Assembly: GCA_963277665.1 (NCBI GenBank)
Contig: OY728147.1
Location: 1,262,687,424 to 1,262,751,423, forward strand
From: Viscum album
Taxonomy: Eukaryota > Streptophyta > Magnoliopsida > Santalales > Viscaceae
Direction: 5' to 3'
Length of the DNA stretch: 64,000 bases
Shown here: positions 10,265-24,599 of the stretch, piece after piece
Layout: the number at the start of each line of letters is the position of its first letter
Position numbering within the stretch: the stretch's first letter is position 1
Made by a program: the position numbers and the translations under genes
The notes under the pieces: model-generated
The model's database searches: none
Told to the model about the DNA's origin: nothing
What the model saw: only the letters and a program-made list of their open reading frames with translations

Positions 10265-13048
10265 TGTAACGACCCAAAGTTTTATCAATGGAATTCCCTT
10301 CTTATAATTATACCTTATAGTATGATCCCATTAGGAAGCACAATAAAATATAATGATTCTAAATACTATGTGACCATTAAACATAATTTTTCCACTTCTA
10401 TGTTTTGAATTTCAATAATCTAACAAAAACGGTTATGATCACTAAGATATTTGGAGTCTGATAGGATAAAGTTATTTTTTAGTGAATAGTAACCTATAGT
10501 TATGAATAGTAATATAACCCTTATGAATAGTAAATATTCCAAAAATAATAGTAAACTTACCCATGAATGATTAAATAAAATTTATGCATCTTATAAGTGC
10601 CAATCTGACCATAGTAAAAGTATTTTCATTTTTGAAAGTCATAAATAAATAATTATAATTAATTTATTTATTTAAAATAAAATGTATTTTCCTAAAATGT
10701 GTTCATAAATTAACAATTCTATTTCTTCTGGTTCTAATTTAATTTTATAGGACCTTATGTATGTTTTCAAAGCCTTATAAAATCAGTTTTGATTTTAAAA
10801 ACTGTATTTTTCAAGTAATTTATAAATTTATTTAAAAACTAAATTAATCATATTTAGAAAGATATTTTTTAAAAATTGATTTCATTTCCAGATTCTACAT
10901 GTTGTAAAATGGTTTGGGTGAATTTTAGGGATTTTTGATAAATACATGAATTTTTGAGGAATAGTGAAATACGATAATTTACAAAATAAGTTAAACTCAT
11001 GAATTATAGAGTCATGGGTGATGTTTTGCTGATATAAGCACATATGTTTAGGATTAAAATGATAAAATTACTCTATTTTGTCCAGGAAGACTCACTATTA
11101 CTTCCCTTTTGGATAAATAATAAATTAACGAATATTATATTGAGAAAACCCCTCTCTCCTCAACTATAAACACCACTTTTAACACTATCAGTTCCTCAAA
11201 CCACTCAAGCATTAAGACTTGCCTAAACTCGGCCCAAAAATCATCCCTATCCCCCTCCCCCACGTCCAATAGCTTTTTTTCTCATAAAAAGAACAAGCCT
11301 AGGTTTTTTAAAGAGAACCTCAAGAGGAGGATTCAAGAGGTACTTCCTCTCTCTCTCTCTCCCTTACTTTAATTTCCATTAAATTTCATGTTCTTTTCTT
11401 ATTCTGTACCCACCTATCCTCATAGACATGGTATAGTAACTCTAGAACCATACATATACCAGACAATTATGATACTAATGGGATATTATATCATCCAACC
11501 CTCTTCTCCTCTACTTTTTATTTTAGAAATGAAAATATTGTCCATGAGGAGCTAATTTATCACATTCAAGAACAACATGTTTTCATTTTCCATTACCACC
11601 TTCAGATCTGGTCATGACATCATTTTTATGGTTGAACCAGATTATGTTATATGTATTATATTCTATTTAATGTTATATAACTATCTTATTTACATATTAC
11701 TAACTGATAAAACAAAACATGCACGTTGTGATAAAAAAACCACTCAAATTAACCTAATATGATCGTAATTAAATTCTTATCTAATGATTCATTCTAATGG
11801 TATATAAAAAAATATTAACAAGAGAATTTCATGTTCTGTAACATCATCAATAACATATAATTTCAATTCTGGACGTTTATACACATGTTAAATGAACTTC
11901 CATTCATGAATACAAGTGAACCGTTCAAGAAAACTATAAAAATGAACACTCCCAAACAATAAATTTAAACTCCATAATTCATTAAAAGACCCATAAAATA
12001 AATTAATGAAACAAAAATGAACCATATTAATGTTAAAAAGGTTCTGTTATTGTTAATTATTTAATGTAATGTGGTTATACATGACATTAATGTGAAGAAA
12101 GTATACTGATTCAAGGTATGGGGAAATTATCGAACCCAACTTTGCTTCACCGGGTTCTCCCTCTTTCAATCCATTTTTGGTATGGTTACTCCTTAAAAAT
12201 AATTTTTTCATCATTATAATAATTTTTTTGTATATACATATCTTCCACATGAGTTTATGTAAAACAATTTTGTTTTCTAAAAGTACTCATCTTTCAAAGA
12301 ACACACCATTTACTTCTCACTCAAGGTTGTTGGTTCTTGTGGAAAGTAGGATATTTCCACTTTTTTTTGGGAACCCAAATATAATGAATGTGTTCTTAAG
12401 AAATGAAACCCATTCCTTTACATTTTTTATTTATGTCCAATTGTTATATATTTTCTATGTGGCATGCATGATAATTATAATGTTATGATGTGACGGGTGC
12501 TCCCAAAATTATATTGCTCAAAATGAATGTTATGATATGATGAGTGCGCTCAAAATTATACAACGCTCCAATGCATTGGGTAAATTGATGAATCTTATGA
12601 GTAAAAGTGGAATTATTCATGAACATGATTCTATCATTGTTCACAACTATATGGGGTGGAATACCTCTAAGACATGGTGTTTCATTTTTAAGCACTACCA
12701 AATTTCAAGTCTTATATTAATGTTTCTTATAATTATTTGGATGATGATTTTATGATTATTCTTACCCTATGCTATATTATTATTTACTATCCTCTTACTA
12801 GGATTTTATCTCACCCCTTTTTGATGTATATCCTTAGGTGATTATGTGCACTATGGAGTTTTCAAGGGACAATAAGAATCTAGATAATAATGAATTAAAT
12901 AAATGTTTATGTTTGATGTTTTAAATTTCATGTTTGGTCTTAGTTTTCCCAAGACAATGAACCTCTAGATCCTTAGGGTGCAATATTATTTTGATGTTTA
13001 TCTTTATAATGATGTAATTGTATTGTAAGAAAAGGCAGGGTTGCAATA
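10265..13048 (+). repeat. 3' LTR of element 1
   Basis: Direct repeat of 2835-5616, starting TGTAACGACCC. It carries the TATA box at 11165-11170 and a CT microsatellite at about 11345-11364. The end was placed at 13048 because AAATC, the left target duplicate, follows at 13049-13053. The small open frames inside it (for example 12177-12488 and 12537-12755) are not conserved in the other LTR and are not genes. Confidence 0.9.
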
Positions 13049-13053
13049 AAATC

Positions 13054-16000
13054 TATCATAAGAGGGGATTATATAACAGAATGATATTTATTTAGGTCAA
13101 AATATAGTATTACAAGATATATTAATATGTTTCCCCATGTTTGAAGCACCTAAGGTTCTTTTTTATTCCCTTAAATATAAAATTAATTGGTTAAAATATT
13201 TGTATGTATGAACAAAGAGTTTTTGATGGATTCTTTCTTGGATCCTGTAAAAATGGAAGAGGATTCATATGATATAACAAAGAAATGGAAACATGTTTTA
13301 GTTATCATATATAAAAGTTATTAAACTATCTCAAAAATAAGGTTTCTTAAAAAACTACTTTGGTTAATTAAATGAAATATGAGGTGGATGTAGTTAAAAA
13401 ACATGAAAATGTTCCTAATGATTGTTATAATGATTTAGATAATTGAGAACAATATTTTGAATAAGCTATCTCAAGTGATAAATAATAATTATGTTCATCT
13501 CTTCCCAGTTTGAGAAAACAAGTTGATGTTTGTAATTTCATTGGATGTCAACAATAATAGGTTAAAAAAATATGTGGAATTTTAGTTTCACATACTTTCT
13601 TATATTCATATTTTGATATAAAAGTTGTCTATGAAAGAAAATTCACATTTGGGAGAGTGTCTCTCATGGTTTAAATACATGTTAGCTAAAATAAAAACAA
13701 TTGACTCAAATATCCCTTAATATAAATAAATATGAGTATGTTTCTTTCACCCAAGCTAAAACACAACTAAGGTGAATGAAATAATGGTTTATGTTTTTTT
13801 TTGTTTATTTAAATCTTTTCCTAAAATTAGGTATTTATAATTAGAGTTCCATATATCTCAATAAAATTATTGTCAAATATTCCCATTATAAAAAAATTTA
13901 AATAAAATATCACTTCATGAAAGATGATATAGAGACCAATGAACTGGATTTGGACTTTTTCCTATAATAGATAAATTTGAAAACATTTTCCCAAAACCAT
14001 TTCTGAAGGAAATATTTCACAAGCTCTGGTTGATTATGAGTGTCTAACCTCCCACACTTCAAGGACAAGTTAGGTGATATCAGTCAATTTTGTATCTTTT
14101 CATTGAATAGTGTTTTCAAGGGGGTGAAAAATGATTTTAACAAAAATCAATCCATTTTTATTTTTTTAATATTTTAAGTAAATCATGTATTGTGGGGGTG
14201 ATTTTAAAATGGTTAAGTATTGATTTAAGTATGTGTGAATTATTTTATTAGTATTTTGATGTTGATGCAAGAATATATCTATTACTAGAATTTTTTTGAT
14301 GATGAAAGTTTCAAGTGAAATAATGGGAGTTAAAAAAAGGTTTCCCAAGTCATTGTTCATTTATAAAATGTTATTTTTGTTTAATTATTATTTTATCCTA
14401 CTTCAAGGTCACTAAAGTTTGATTAATTTTTTTGAATATATAATCCATTTCAGGATTTAAAAATTTAAATTATATTTTTTCCCTTTTTGAAAACAAAATA
14501 AAAATGGGGACATTGTTGGGACAATAAGTTTTTAGGTGTTTTTAACAAGTTTAAAGTTTATATGAGTGATGTTAATAATGTTTTATATTTATTTCAAACA
14601 TAAATCCTCCATAAAATATTATATTTCCTATAATTTGAGAACTTAGAAAATATTAAAATAAATTTCATCAGAGGTAATATTCTAGATGAATATTTTGTGG
14701 TACATGAAATGGGATAAATGATTATCCTTTTAGTTATAGATTCATCAGATAATATTTTAAGTGAAAATATTTTTTGTGATGATTTTTATTATGAATGTTT
14801 CTAAAATAATGAGTTATTATAAACTCATGATCCAACTATTTAATCTAAAGAGGGTGAAATATTTTTTGGTGTAACACGTTCATTTTTGATGGTTTTTTTC
14901 AATGTCCAAGGAATAGAGGAATGTTATAAAAGAAAAAAAAAATGATGCAAAGTAATTGAATTAGATGATATCCTAATTGGATCAAATACAACAGGGTAAA
15001 GTCATTGAAATAAATCTATCATTTTTTGTACAATGAGTATCATACAAGAATGAAGGAATTTCAAAATATGAAGTTAGTTTAGGAAGATTAGAAATATGTT
15101 TTCTATAAAGATCATTGGATAATTGTTGGAGATATAGGGAACCAAAATTAAAGTTTTTAATGTTTTTAGGATGTTTATATGATGTTTTTAATGTTGTGAT
15201 AAGATAGATATTCTATGGAAAAAATATTTGTTACAAATTTATAACATAAAAACTTTAATTGGTATAATGATTTAATGGTTTAAAGTTCATTATGATGTTT
15301 TCATAAAGATTTAAATTATAATGATGTTTTTATGATCATTAAAAGTTCCAAATTTTATGAGATAAATATCTATGATTCCTACTTAGCTTGGAGTATGTTT
15401 ATTAAAGGTAATGGATTATTGAATTTATGGGATACTTCAAGAGTTATCTAGAAGACTTAAGGCGAATATAAGTGAATAATACTAAGAAAGAGATTTAAAT
15501 ATCGATTATTCATTGAGTGGGGAAATTAAGTTGGAAATCCCACCTTTTACCTTTCTAATGAATCTTTAAATTGGATGCAATTATAGTATATATTGTATAC
15601 TATCTATTCATGAAAATTTTTTAAGTGCTTCCAAATTTGATTTCTATAGAGATATCAGGGGAAATTTAGTAAGATAAATGTTGTCATAGATTTTTCCAAA
15701 CAAAGCATCTCTTGGATGAGGAAGAACAATTAGTTAGTAATGAACATAAGAGTTTTGATCGAGGGAAATGGATAGAATTAAGAAGGAGAACATTTTTATC
15801 ATGTGAAATCAAACATAAAATGATTAAGGAGGTTGTATCGATTATCAGAAGGCATCAAATGGAAATTTCTGGATGAACAAATTAGCCCATGAAATTGAAA
15901 AAAATAGTGAACATATAGAGTTTTATACCGAAGTCTAAGGAGGAATATGTTGCATTCTTCTAGGAAATAATGTGAATAAGAAATATTTTACCATAAGAGA

Positions 16001-17149
16001 AAATGTGATGAATGTATAAGAATCATAGTGACAAAGCAATGAAACTATTGGAGAAGGTTTCTATAGTTATTACTAATTAATTGTTACATATTTATTTGTG
16101 TGAAGAAAACATTCACAGGTGTATTGATAATATGTCTATGACAGTATAAATGTACTCCCTACTAGTTGTAACGACATAAAAAAGTTTTTTGTAATGGATT
16201 GTGTGTTATTGGATTATTTCAAAACCATGACAAGGAGTAGATACTCTTATTGAGTAATGATCCTTATAAATTATTACATTCATGTGTAATGTGATTATGT
16301 TCTTATTTTCAAAAAAGTTTTCAAAATTTAATAGGAGGTGAATTTTGTATCATAATTAAGAATGTATAAAATGAAAAGATCATTTATTCACCCACTCCCA
16401 CTCTCAGGGATCACACAAATCCGGTTATGCCCCCCCACTAGGGAAGTTAGACTCTATGATCTGATTCCACCACCTCCATGACAGGAAGTACATGATTGGT
16501 TAATGGGTTTGTTTGTTAGGAATACAACTATATACAAGCTACGAAGGGTTATAAATAATCACTTACCAAAAATATCCAAGGAACAATCTATACAAACTAT
16601 AATTGGAACCCATATTAGTAGGAACTAGTTTGTGCTCTTTCATTATAAAAAAATCACATGTATGAGATCTATATATCACAATTTAAGACATCGACTTACC
16701 TATGTAGATAGAAACTCTTATAGAGAGTGATCAAGTTGTCTCCCACATTTATCAGTGGTTTGAACATGCAGTTAGTAGAGTGTGATTTTCGTGGGTCCTT
16801 TTATTGGAAAAGATGAAGCCTGCCGATTTCATCCTCAATATAAACTTTTTATCCTCTTTTCATGCATAGATAGACTATTATCATCAGTATTTTTTTCTTC
16901 TATAATGACACATATTTATTTTCAATCATGGGTGAGTGAGAGCTTCCGTTAAAGTTATCATAGACATTTTATGAGATGTTATAGACCATCAACCCCCCAA
17001 TATGGGATCTTGGATTTATTTGAAATGGATACTATTTATGGTTAGATTAATTAATTATTGGAATATTTCAACTGTGTTTTTATGATGATACACTAATTTT
17101 TCACCCTCACCACATGGTCAAATTCTACATCGATCTACACCCAAAAATA
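13054..17149. other. Unresolved AT-rich DNA, probably decayed retroelement
   Basis: No gene is visible. One suggestive edge is at about 14501-14520: a purine-rich AAAATGGGGACAT followed by TGTTGGGAC. This resembles the polypurine-tract/LTR start of plant Copia elements, but I found no matching Copia domains or second LTR. The part nearest 17150 may hold the gag/protease side and 5' LTR of the gypsy relic that follows. A small open frame on the minus strand at 14166-14360 has no recognisable motif. Confidence 0.4.
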
Positions 17150-19770
17150 ACTTAGTAATATTTTGTGTCCTATCATATGGTTTTAGATAAACTCAGGGAT
17201 CTATAAAAGTGGTTACATGAACATATAAATAATCATTTCTCTACGCCCAGTGTGTCCCTCTGGATATATGCAATGTTGTTTTCAAATAATGAAGACATGA
17301 TCTTGGGGAATTTTATTAACTATTGTCACTTGAAATAGGTGAAAATCAAGAACAATTAACCAGTTACAAGGACTAATGACCAATTTGACCAAAAAAAGAG
17401 AAAAAAGAAATATATAATGATTTATATCATTTTAATTTGACCCTATATTTGAGATCATAACGTAGATATTCCAAAAAATGATATTTTTATACTGGTATGA
17501 CAAATATGAGTTTTTAGTGATATCTTTTGGCCTGAAAAATGCCCTGTATGTGTTCAGGGGTCTCTTGAACCGGATCTTAATTTCTTTTATTAGAAATGAT
17601 CATGGGTTTTATCCTTAAATATCTCATATTCTATTAATTATTATAGGATTATAATGTTGTGCATCATGGTAATTTCCATTACATTATTCAATAGAAATTA
17701 TTATATAGAAATCCCTTGAAGTGTTATTTTTGGATTCAATTGATCCACTTCATAGGGAATGTCATCTAAAAGAGTAGACTAGTTGTGGAACCAATAATGT
17801 TTAAGGAGGTACTATATTGGGTTTTCATAAGGATTTTTTTGAGTTAAAATACATTATTGGGATAGATGCACATTATCAAATAATAATAGTATATTTCTCT
17901 AGGATTTCAGGAACATTGACAAACCATAAGTGAAATGGGAAACCATTCATTTATTCTAAATGATTCCAAAGGGATTTCATGTAGTTGAAGAAGAAATTAA
18001 AGAGTTATTATACTCTATGTCTTCCAAATGATGGAGATCTATACATATAATTATTTGATTCCTCTATACCTAGTTTTGTTTTTCAGATATAAAAGAAGCT
18101 AGTGATTGTGTATCGGTCCAGACATTTGAGACCTCATAAAAGAACAGTACAACCCAAGTCATGGAGTTTGTATAATTACTATTCCCTAAATACTTATTGG
18201 CCATATATTGTGTGAGGGAAATTCATATTTTATATATACCATAAATTTTTAGGTAAACACTACTCTCATAGATTATTACACAGAGAAGAGGAATTTTTTG
18301 GATCTTATGATAGACTATTACTTCAATATTATCTATACTCTATTAAATTATAATGCATTGGACAATCCCTATAAAAGGAATTAATTTTCTCAATTGTTTA
18401 TATATTCATCTAAAAATTTATACTCTTGGTAATTTTAAATAGCTGACAAGGGAAAGGTTTCATACCTTTGATTGATGGTGGTGACTACTTTGCCTCCAAG
18501 ACTGTTGAGGATTTCCAAGATGGATAACATTATCAACGTGGTTTTACATGATAAGTTATCATCTAATGTTTAATTAGAGGTATATTTTAAATGCGGTGAT
18601 AATATCATCCTATTTAAATGATGGAGAGTTTTTATAGTCATTATATGTGTGGAGGTTCTTAGGGGGTTCCATACATTATGCTTAATGTTACATACTAGAG
18701 TAATGAAGATATATAGGCCTCATGTGTTTGTTTTTGGTGTAAGGTATGAAGTAGAATTTGGTTGAGATTATATATTATTTCCTGTCGTGATAGTATGTAA
18801 AGGTCGTGTATCAAGTTTAAATTGGATTGGCTCAATTCGTTGAGGTATTATAGTGAAAGTGGGGTATTATATTTCAATATTATGTTATAAGGTTTCTGTT
18901 ATCTGTGAGATTTGATCATGATATTTGGGTGATCATAAATTAACATAACATATAGGCCAACTACTATAATATTTAGGAGTAGAGTCCAGAAAAATAGTAG
19001 GATACTTTTATAAGGAGGTGATTTTGTGATGAAATAGGGTACCTCTAACGATTGTTTTTTGACCAAGATGATTAGTTGACATATTTTTTTAGAGTGGTTT
19101 GTAGTAAGAGTTTATGAATTAATTTTGAGTTCTTATAGAATTATACCCTTAGTTCTATGGTTAGAGGAAGTTAAAAATTTATGTTCTCAAGGATATGTTG
19201 ATGGATTAAATGTTGGATATCATCTGATGATCTAATGATCACTTTAAATTAGTGTATTTTTCATACACCAATGGCTACCTCTCCACCAATGATGTGGGAC
19301 AATTTGAGGCCCTTTATGGGAGACCCTTTAGGTATCCCAATACTATAAATAGATTGAAGAATATTCCGTTATGGGGTTAGATTTAGTGTGGGTGATGATA
19401 GATATGGTAAAAATGATCTTGTATTTGGTGAAGTCTTCTTAGATCCATCATATGTTCTATATTAATAGATTATGATGAACCTTGTAGTTTAAGAAAGAAT
19501 ATCATTTGTTCTTAAAGGTATCTCCATGGAATGATTTGCAGATATTTTATACAAGAGGCTATCTATCCCGTTATTTTTTTGGTTTATTCCAGATACCATG
19601 TTGGGTGGGAATGGTTTCCTAACACTTGGTGTTTCCCCATAGTTTCAATAGGTGAATGATGTCTTTCATGTGTCATAACTAAGGAGATATATGCATGTCC
19701 TATCACACATTAGTGAATGTGAGGAAAAAAATATGAGGGAAAATACTCATTCTCAGAATATCGAGTGATG
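17150..19770 (+). pseudogene. Ancient Ty3/gypsy pol relic
   Basis: Heavily mutated but ordered pol blocks. RT: LDKLRDL then PSVSLWIYAMLFSNNEDM (about 17190-17300), matching the gypsy 'PSVSPWGAPVLFVKKKDG' region, and ISFGLKNALYVF (about 17520-17556). Integrase zinc-binding region: MKIYRPHVFVFGVRYEVEF (about 18702-18760). Integrase core: NRVPLTIVF with the expected Asp-Arg replaced by a stop (about 19038-19065). Then FEALYGRPFRYPN (about 19304-19342). C-terminus: LKVSPWNDLQIFYTRGYLSRY (about 19514-19577) and VNDVFHVS (about 19652-19676). Every block is separated by stops or frameshifts. RNase H should lie at about 17880-18150 but is not clearly readable. No LTRs or primer site were resolved. 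Confidence 0.75.
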
Positions 19771-22700
19771 ATATAGAATTTAAAGGGGATGATGATATTT
19801 TGAAAGATATCCTATTATTGAACATCTTTTAGAAGCATGGGAACCATTATGAGAGATTATAGAAGCATGAGAACCATATCTAGGCTTAGTACGATCACTT
19901 ATTCATGTATTTAATTTTTGTAGGTTTTAATTTGTTAAACGTGGGAAGGATGTATCCACCACTATTTTTTTGTTCCTTTAGAATAATTTATAAAATATTA
20001 TATGGATGATTCAATATAGAAACATGGAGTTGTATTTTTTATAGGAGTAATTATAATACATTATAAATAATATATTAATTTTTTGGAGGGGATTGTGTCC
20101 TTGAGTATAATATTTTTATACTAAATGAATCCATTGATAAGAAATATGAACCTGTGGTGAGATCTAAATAAGGGTGTTTACTATAGGGATTACATAATCT
20201 TCACACAAACCAGGGATACACACGTAGCTCCATAAATCGTGGATTAATGAAATAATTTAATTGAAAAATTTACTTAATTAGATACATAGTTAATTGTATA
20301 ATGGACTAAAATATTCTATTTTTAATTTTTATTTACCCCTCTCACCAGGTTTATCTACATAAAACCTAGATTTAAAGGGGGATTAGAGGAGAACATTATT
20401 GGGGAAGTCTTATAAGATACGAGATATTCAGTGAATGTGTTTGATGAGGATTGAACAATGAGATCATAGATGACATGTTACTCATCACTGATTAAACCAT
20501 TAGCATGATAATTATTTGTTATTGTTTTGTTTCTCAATTCATTATGATTTTAAGAATAGTGTTCATATCTATTCTCCCCCAAAATCACATAAACCTGTAA
20601 ACTTATGAATTTCAATTTGAAAATAAAATTCATGGCTTCTATGAGATATATCACTTCCTCTAGGGTCTTTGAATCAACAATTAGTTTTTGGGGTTCACAA
20701 TATCCAATATTTGTTATAACCCTTGGTTCTTATTCTTTCCCTCTATCTTTAATGTTTGTTCATAGTAGGACTTCATATTGGAAAGTGTTTCGTAAAATAA
20801 TGGTTTTATTTGACTAAAAATTATAATATGGGACATATGAATTTTTATTATCTGGATGTAAGGATTGATGCATTTGGGTGGTTTATAAGATGATTATAAT
20901 TTACAAAATGGTTTAAAGGTATAGGACTATCACAATGTTGGTGAGTGGTGCATGTTGACAGTGTGAGGAAATTTTTAATATCCTTTTCTAGTGAATGATG
21001 CATAGAGAATGATCTTCAAAGGCACTATATCAATTAATGAGCTATTTTTTTATTGTATTTTTTTACTAGAACTAATAATCGAGTTTATGGTGTGATTTTG
21101 AAAGAACTACTAAATTTGGAGTTGAATTCATGATTACATTGTTTATTTTCTGTTATAAACCTTTCTATATACATCCTTTGATAGGGTAATAAGGTATATA
21201 GTGGATTATAAATATTTCATTTTTATTTCAGTGTAATAACATATTCTGTAGTGGGTGGAATATATAGTCCACATGCTATTTGTCAACAGATGCATGGATA
21301 ATTTTCTAGGACTGTATGACTCTGATGGATGGCTACAGATGCTGAGTACCATTATGGGTTTTACATGTAATTTATCACCTTGGAAACATCATGTAACCTA
21401 AGACAGTAGTGATCCATGTATTCAAGATACTAGCAAAGTCCATTGCAAGTCCCACATATTATTTCATCCATCTTTTACACAATACATGTTGAACTCAAAA
21501 CAATAATTGGTGAGGAAATACGTGGTTTATGAATCAATTAGGGGATACAAATCATGTGACCTAGTAGTAAAAAAAAATTACTTTTCATTCCTTTTGGGAT
21601 ATTTGTATCTCTTAGCCCTGTACACGGTTTTGGGAAAGCAAGAATTCTATCATATTTTTTCTCACGTAAATCATAAGTGTGCCCTTTGTTTTGATATCAC
21701 TAGTGAGATGAAATATTATAAATGTAGTTCAGTGTAACCGAAGATGATGATTAGGTGTTTCATTTTAATTATTAATGTGGTTGGATATGTCCTTGTTTTT
21801 TTGTGTCCTAATTTACAAATTGCATGTCCCATATATTACATATAGAGTTTTTAATTCCCTTGTTTTCTGAAACATATGACATTGGTCCAGATCTAATTAC
21901 GTTGGGTCTTTTACCACTTTCTATGTGATACATAGTGTGTGGGTCAACTATCATAATAATTAGTCCTATAATCAACTTTTTATATTAATTTATGAGGATC
22001 AAGAACTCCATTCTAATATAAGAAATATGTTATGAGCTACTGAGTTAGGTTTCTTATATTATCGAGCATTTTGATGATTAATCATTTGAAAAGACTATGA
22101 AGAGTGGGACCCTCATTCATAGGTTCTCCTCTGTCCATATTTAACCATAATTATGTTTTCCATGTCTTTTATATCATTTCCTCTTCCCCCATTTATTGTG
22201 ATGAATTGTATTTTATTTCTTATTTTATGGATTTAAATAAAACCTATTGGGTATTAATATATTCAACCATGTAAGGGAGTATTTTCCCGAACATAGAATA
22301 TTTTATGAAAATGGCATATCTTTCATTAGGGATCATGGTGGATGTAGTGTTAGCATCATATAATTCTAATAACAGGTATTTTTAGGGGATGATGTTAAAT
22401 TCAAGAACTTGACCATTATATAGAACTGCCTAACCCAACTATTATATTAGTTTATTTCTAATATTGAAAGTATCTTTCCTCTTTTTATGTTATCTCTTAT
22501 TTTTCAGTACACCTTCAGGGACTACTATGTTAATTGAATGCATTATTAAAATATGGTTATTGGTTCCCTCATTTATTGTCAATTATTATTTAACCTAGGT
22601 GGTGGTGTGAATTGTCTACATGTGATTTATTCTATGGAATCCTATCACGCATGATAGTCCCACTCATTGTTATTCATAATCCCTTGTCATTTTAAAGGTG

Positions 22701-24599
22701 ATCATGGGGTCCCCCTGGGTTGGGTTGTTTCAAAAATATTAAGGGTTCATATATCTACAAGGAATTTAAAATGGATAAGGATGCACTATAATAAAGGGTG
22801 GTAAATTATTTTGTTCTATTAGGTCCCATCATGATTTTAAAGAATATGATATCTTTACATTTTTCAAATTATAAGTGTTACATGTATCCAAGACCCTAAT
22901 TAAAAATACAGTAATTGGAGGTGGTTCAACACTTGGGGGTTAGTGGCATGGTTCAATATATCTATGTTTTTCTACCTCCATTTCAAGTATTAATTCCCCC
23001 AACAACCACCATATTTTGGGGTTCTTATGTGGTAGTATTGTAGGTGTAACACACTATAGTAGTACAGGTGTTGTAGAAGGTAATTTAGTTGATGTAGGCA
23101 TTGTATTGGTATTATAGTAGCATTGGTGATGTATCTAAAATGAGTATTGTAGTTATATGAACCATTTAATGGTATTTTGTGGAAAAACATTTAGGCCTTT
23201 AGTAAAAAAATTGAACCATTAAGAAATTGAAATGTGCCACATTTTTTCAACTAATAATTGTTACAATTATGAGTTGGATGTGGGACTTTACTTTGGTGGG
23301 GGCAGGGGATATATTCTTCTCTAAACTCGAATAGTGTGTGTATGAATGATTTTATTTACTTTGTATCCAAAATATCTATTCATAATAATAATAATTATAA
23401 AAATAACAATGGGAACTATATTTTAAATAATAGTAACTACTACTAAAAATATGTTATTATTATTATGACTACTACCATTGAAATTAATATTACTATCAAT
23501 ATTAATATTCATAATAATATTTTGATTTTTGGATTTCATATCAATATAAATGTTTCCCTGAAGATTATATAGAACAAAATATTTATTGATCCAATTGAAA
23601 ACATGAATCCAATATATATGTTCTTGTTCATTTTCTATGTCAAGAGAATAATTTTACATTCAAGTATCCATAGAAAAAATGAGAAATCAGACCCAAAGAT
23701 TAAATGTTTTAGTAAAAAAAATCATATAGTATATAATATTATAGAAGCCCTCTAAACTACGCATCATTCATTAGGGATGTATATTTGAAAAGTATATAAG
23801 TCACCTGTTGATTTATTCATTAATTCTATTAAGGAAATGATAATAATTTTTATGGACTCCCATATTTTTCACATCATCATACCTAATGGTGAGGATTTAT
23901 AGAGTTTAAATGTTCTTTTAAAAATAGTTATTATAGTATTGGGATTCATAAAATTATAAATGAATGTAATTAGGTGAGGTTTTTCCTATACTACCACTGC
24001 CTTGGATGAACTAAATTGGAGTATTTATGGATTCTCATAAATTGTGATCATTCCAATGACAATGATGACTTAGAAATAAAACATCAATTTTTAGACATTC
24101 TTTGCCATAAATTCTCATGCACATGTATATACTAGGATACATGGGAAAAACTGATTATATGAAAATCCTATGATTCTTTGGAATATTTCATATGTAATAA
24201 GATCTACCATCAAAATAAATTGATAAAATAAAAAAATATGGCATGGATGTTATTCTTGAATTTTAGTTAAAGTTGAATTTTTTTTCACTATTGTTGAAGT
24301 GGTGTTTCTAAAAACACAAGCTGATAATATTTACCTCAACATATCTTATGAAAAGTTATATAATTATAGTGTTCACTAATGGTTATTTGTACACCATTCT
24401 TATAACGATATAAGTTCTACGATCTCATCCAACTTTTATAATTCCATGTAAAAATCTATTAATTTATGTATAAATAAAAAGGATTAGATTAAATAAAAAT
24501 TAAAGAGGGATGATTTAAAAACAACTAAAGAATGAGAAGTTAAAAAACTAATCACTATAATTATGGTTTTATCCATAATACTAAATGATAACTCTCTTT
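19771..24599. other. Unresolved AT-rich DNA
   Basis: No gene or domain is recognisable. The first part (about 19900-22000) lies where the 3' LTR of the preceding gypsy relic would be expected, and it contains a C/T-rich to TATA-like stretch near 20335-20370. I could not match it to a second copy in the window. The small open frames at 20605-20817, 21507-21737 and 22990-23190 show no family motif. Confidence 0.4.

Larger units (their letters stand above)
2835..13048 (+). mobile_element. Ty3/gypsy LTR retrotransposon, full-length but dead (element 1)
   Basis: A complete LTR retrotransposon of about 10.2 kb. Two similar ~2.78-kb direct repeats flank an internal region that starts with a tRNA-Met-type primer site and ends with a polypurine tract. 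The 5-bp sequence AAATC lies immediately outside both ends (2830-2834 and 13049-13053), the expected integrase footprint. Domain order is gag, protease, RT, RNase H, integrase, which defines Ty3/gypsy. The integrase tail resembles plant chromoviruses of the Tekay/Del type. Over the first ~110 aligned bases the two LTRs differ at roughly one site in eight, so the insertion is old. All domains carry stops and frameshifts. The terminal dinucleotides have decayed: the 5' LTR starts TA where the 3' LTR starts TG. Confidence 0.93.

Noticed and set aside
12177..12488. 103-residue open frame with hydrophobic sequence
   Set aside because: Sits in the 3' LTR of element 1, is not conserved in the 5' LTR, and its Phe/Ile/Leu richness follows from T-rich DNA.
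15930..15965. KSKEEYVAFF reading, considered as Copia RNase H (EAEY) or a gypsy Gag piece
   Set aside because: An isolated short match with no neighbouring domain in either family's order.
21507..21737. Small open frame with HKCALCFDI, a possible Cys-rich motif
   Set aside because: Only one CX2C pair, no conserved spacing, and the surrounding DNA is decayed AT-rich sequence.
22990..23190. Minus-strand open frame over a GTAG/TATT-rich degenerate repeat
   Set aside because: Low-complexity sequence (repeated TATTGTAG/GGTATT-like words) gives the open frame; no domain.
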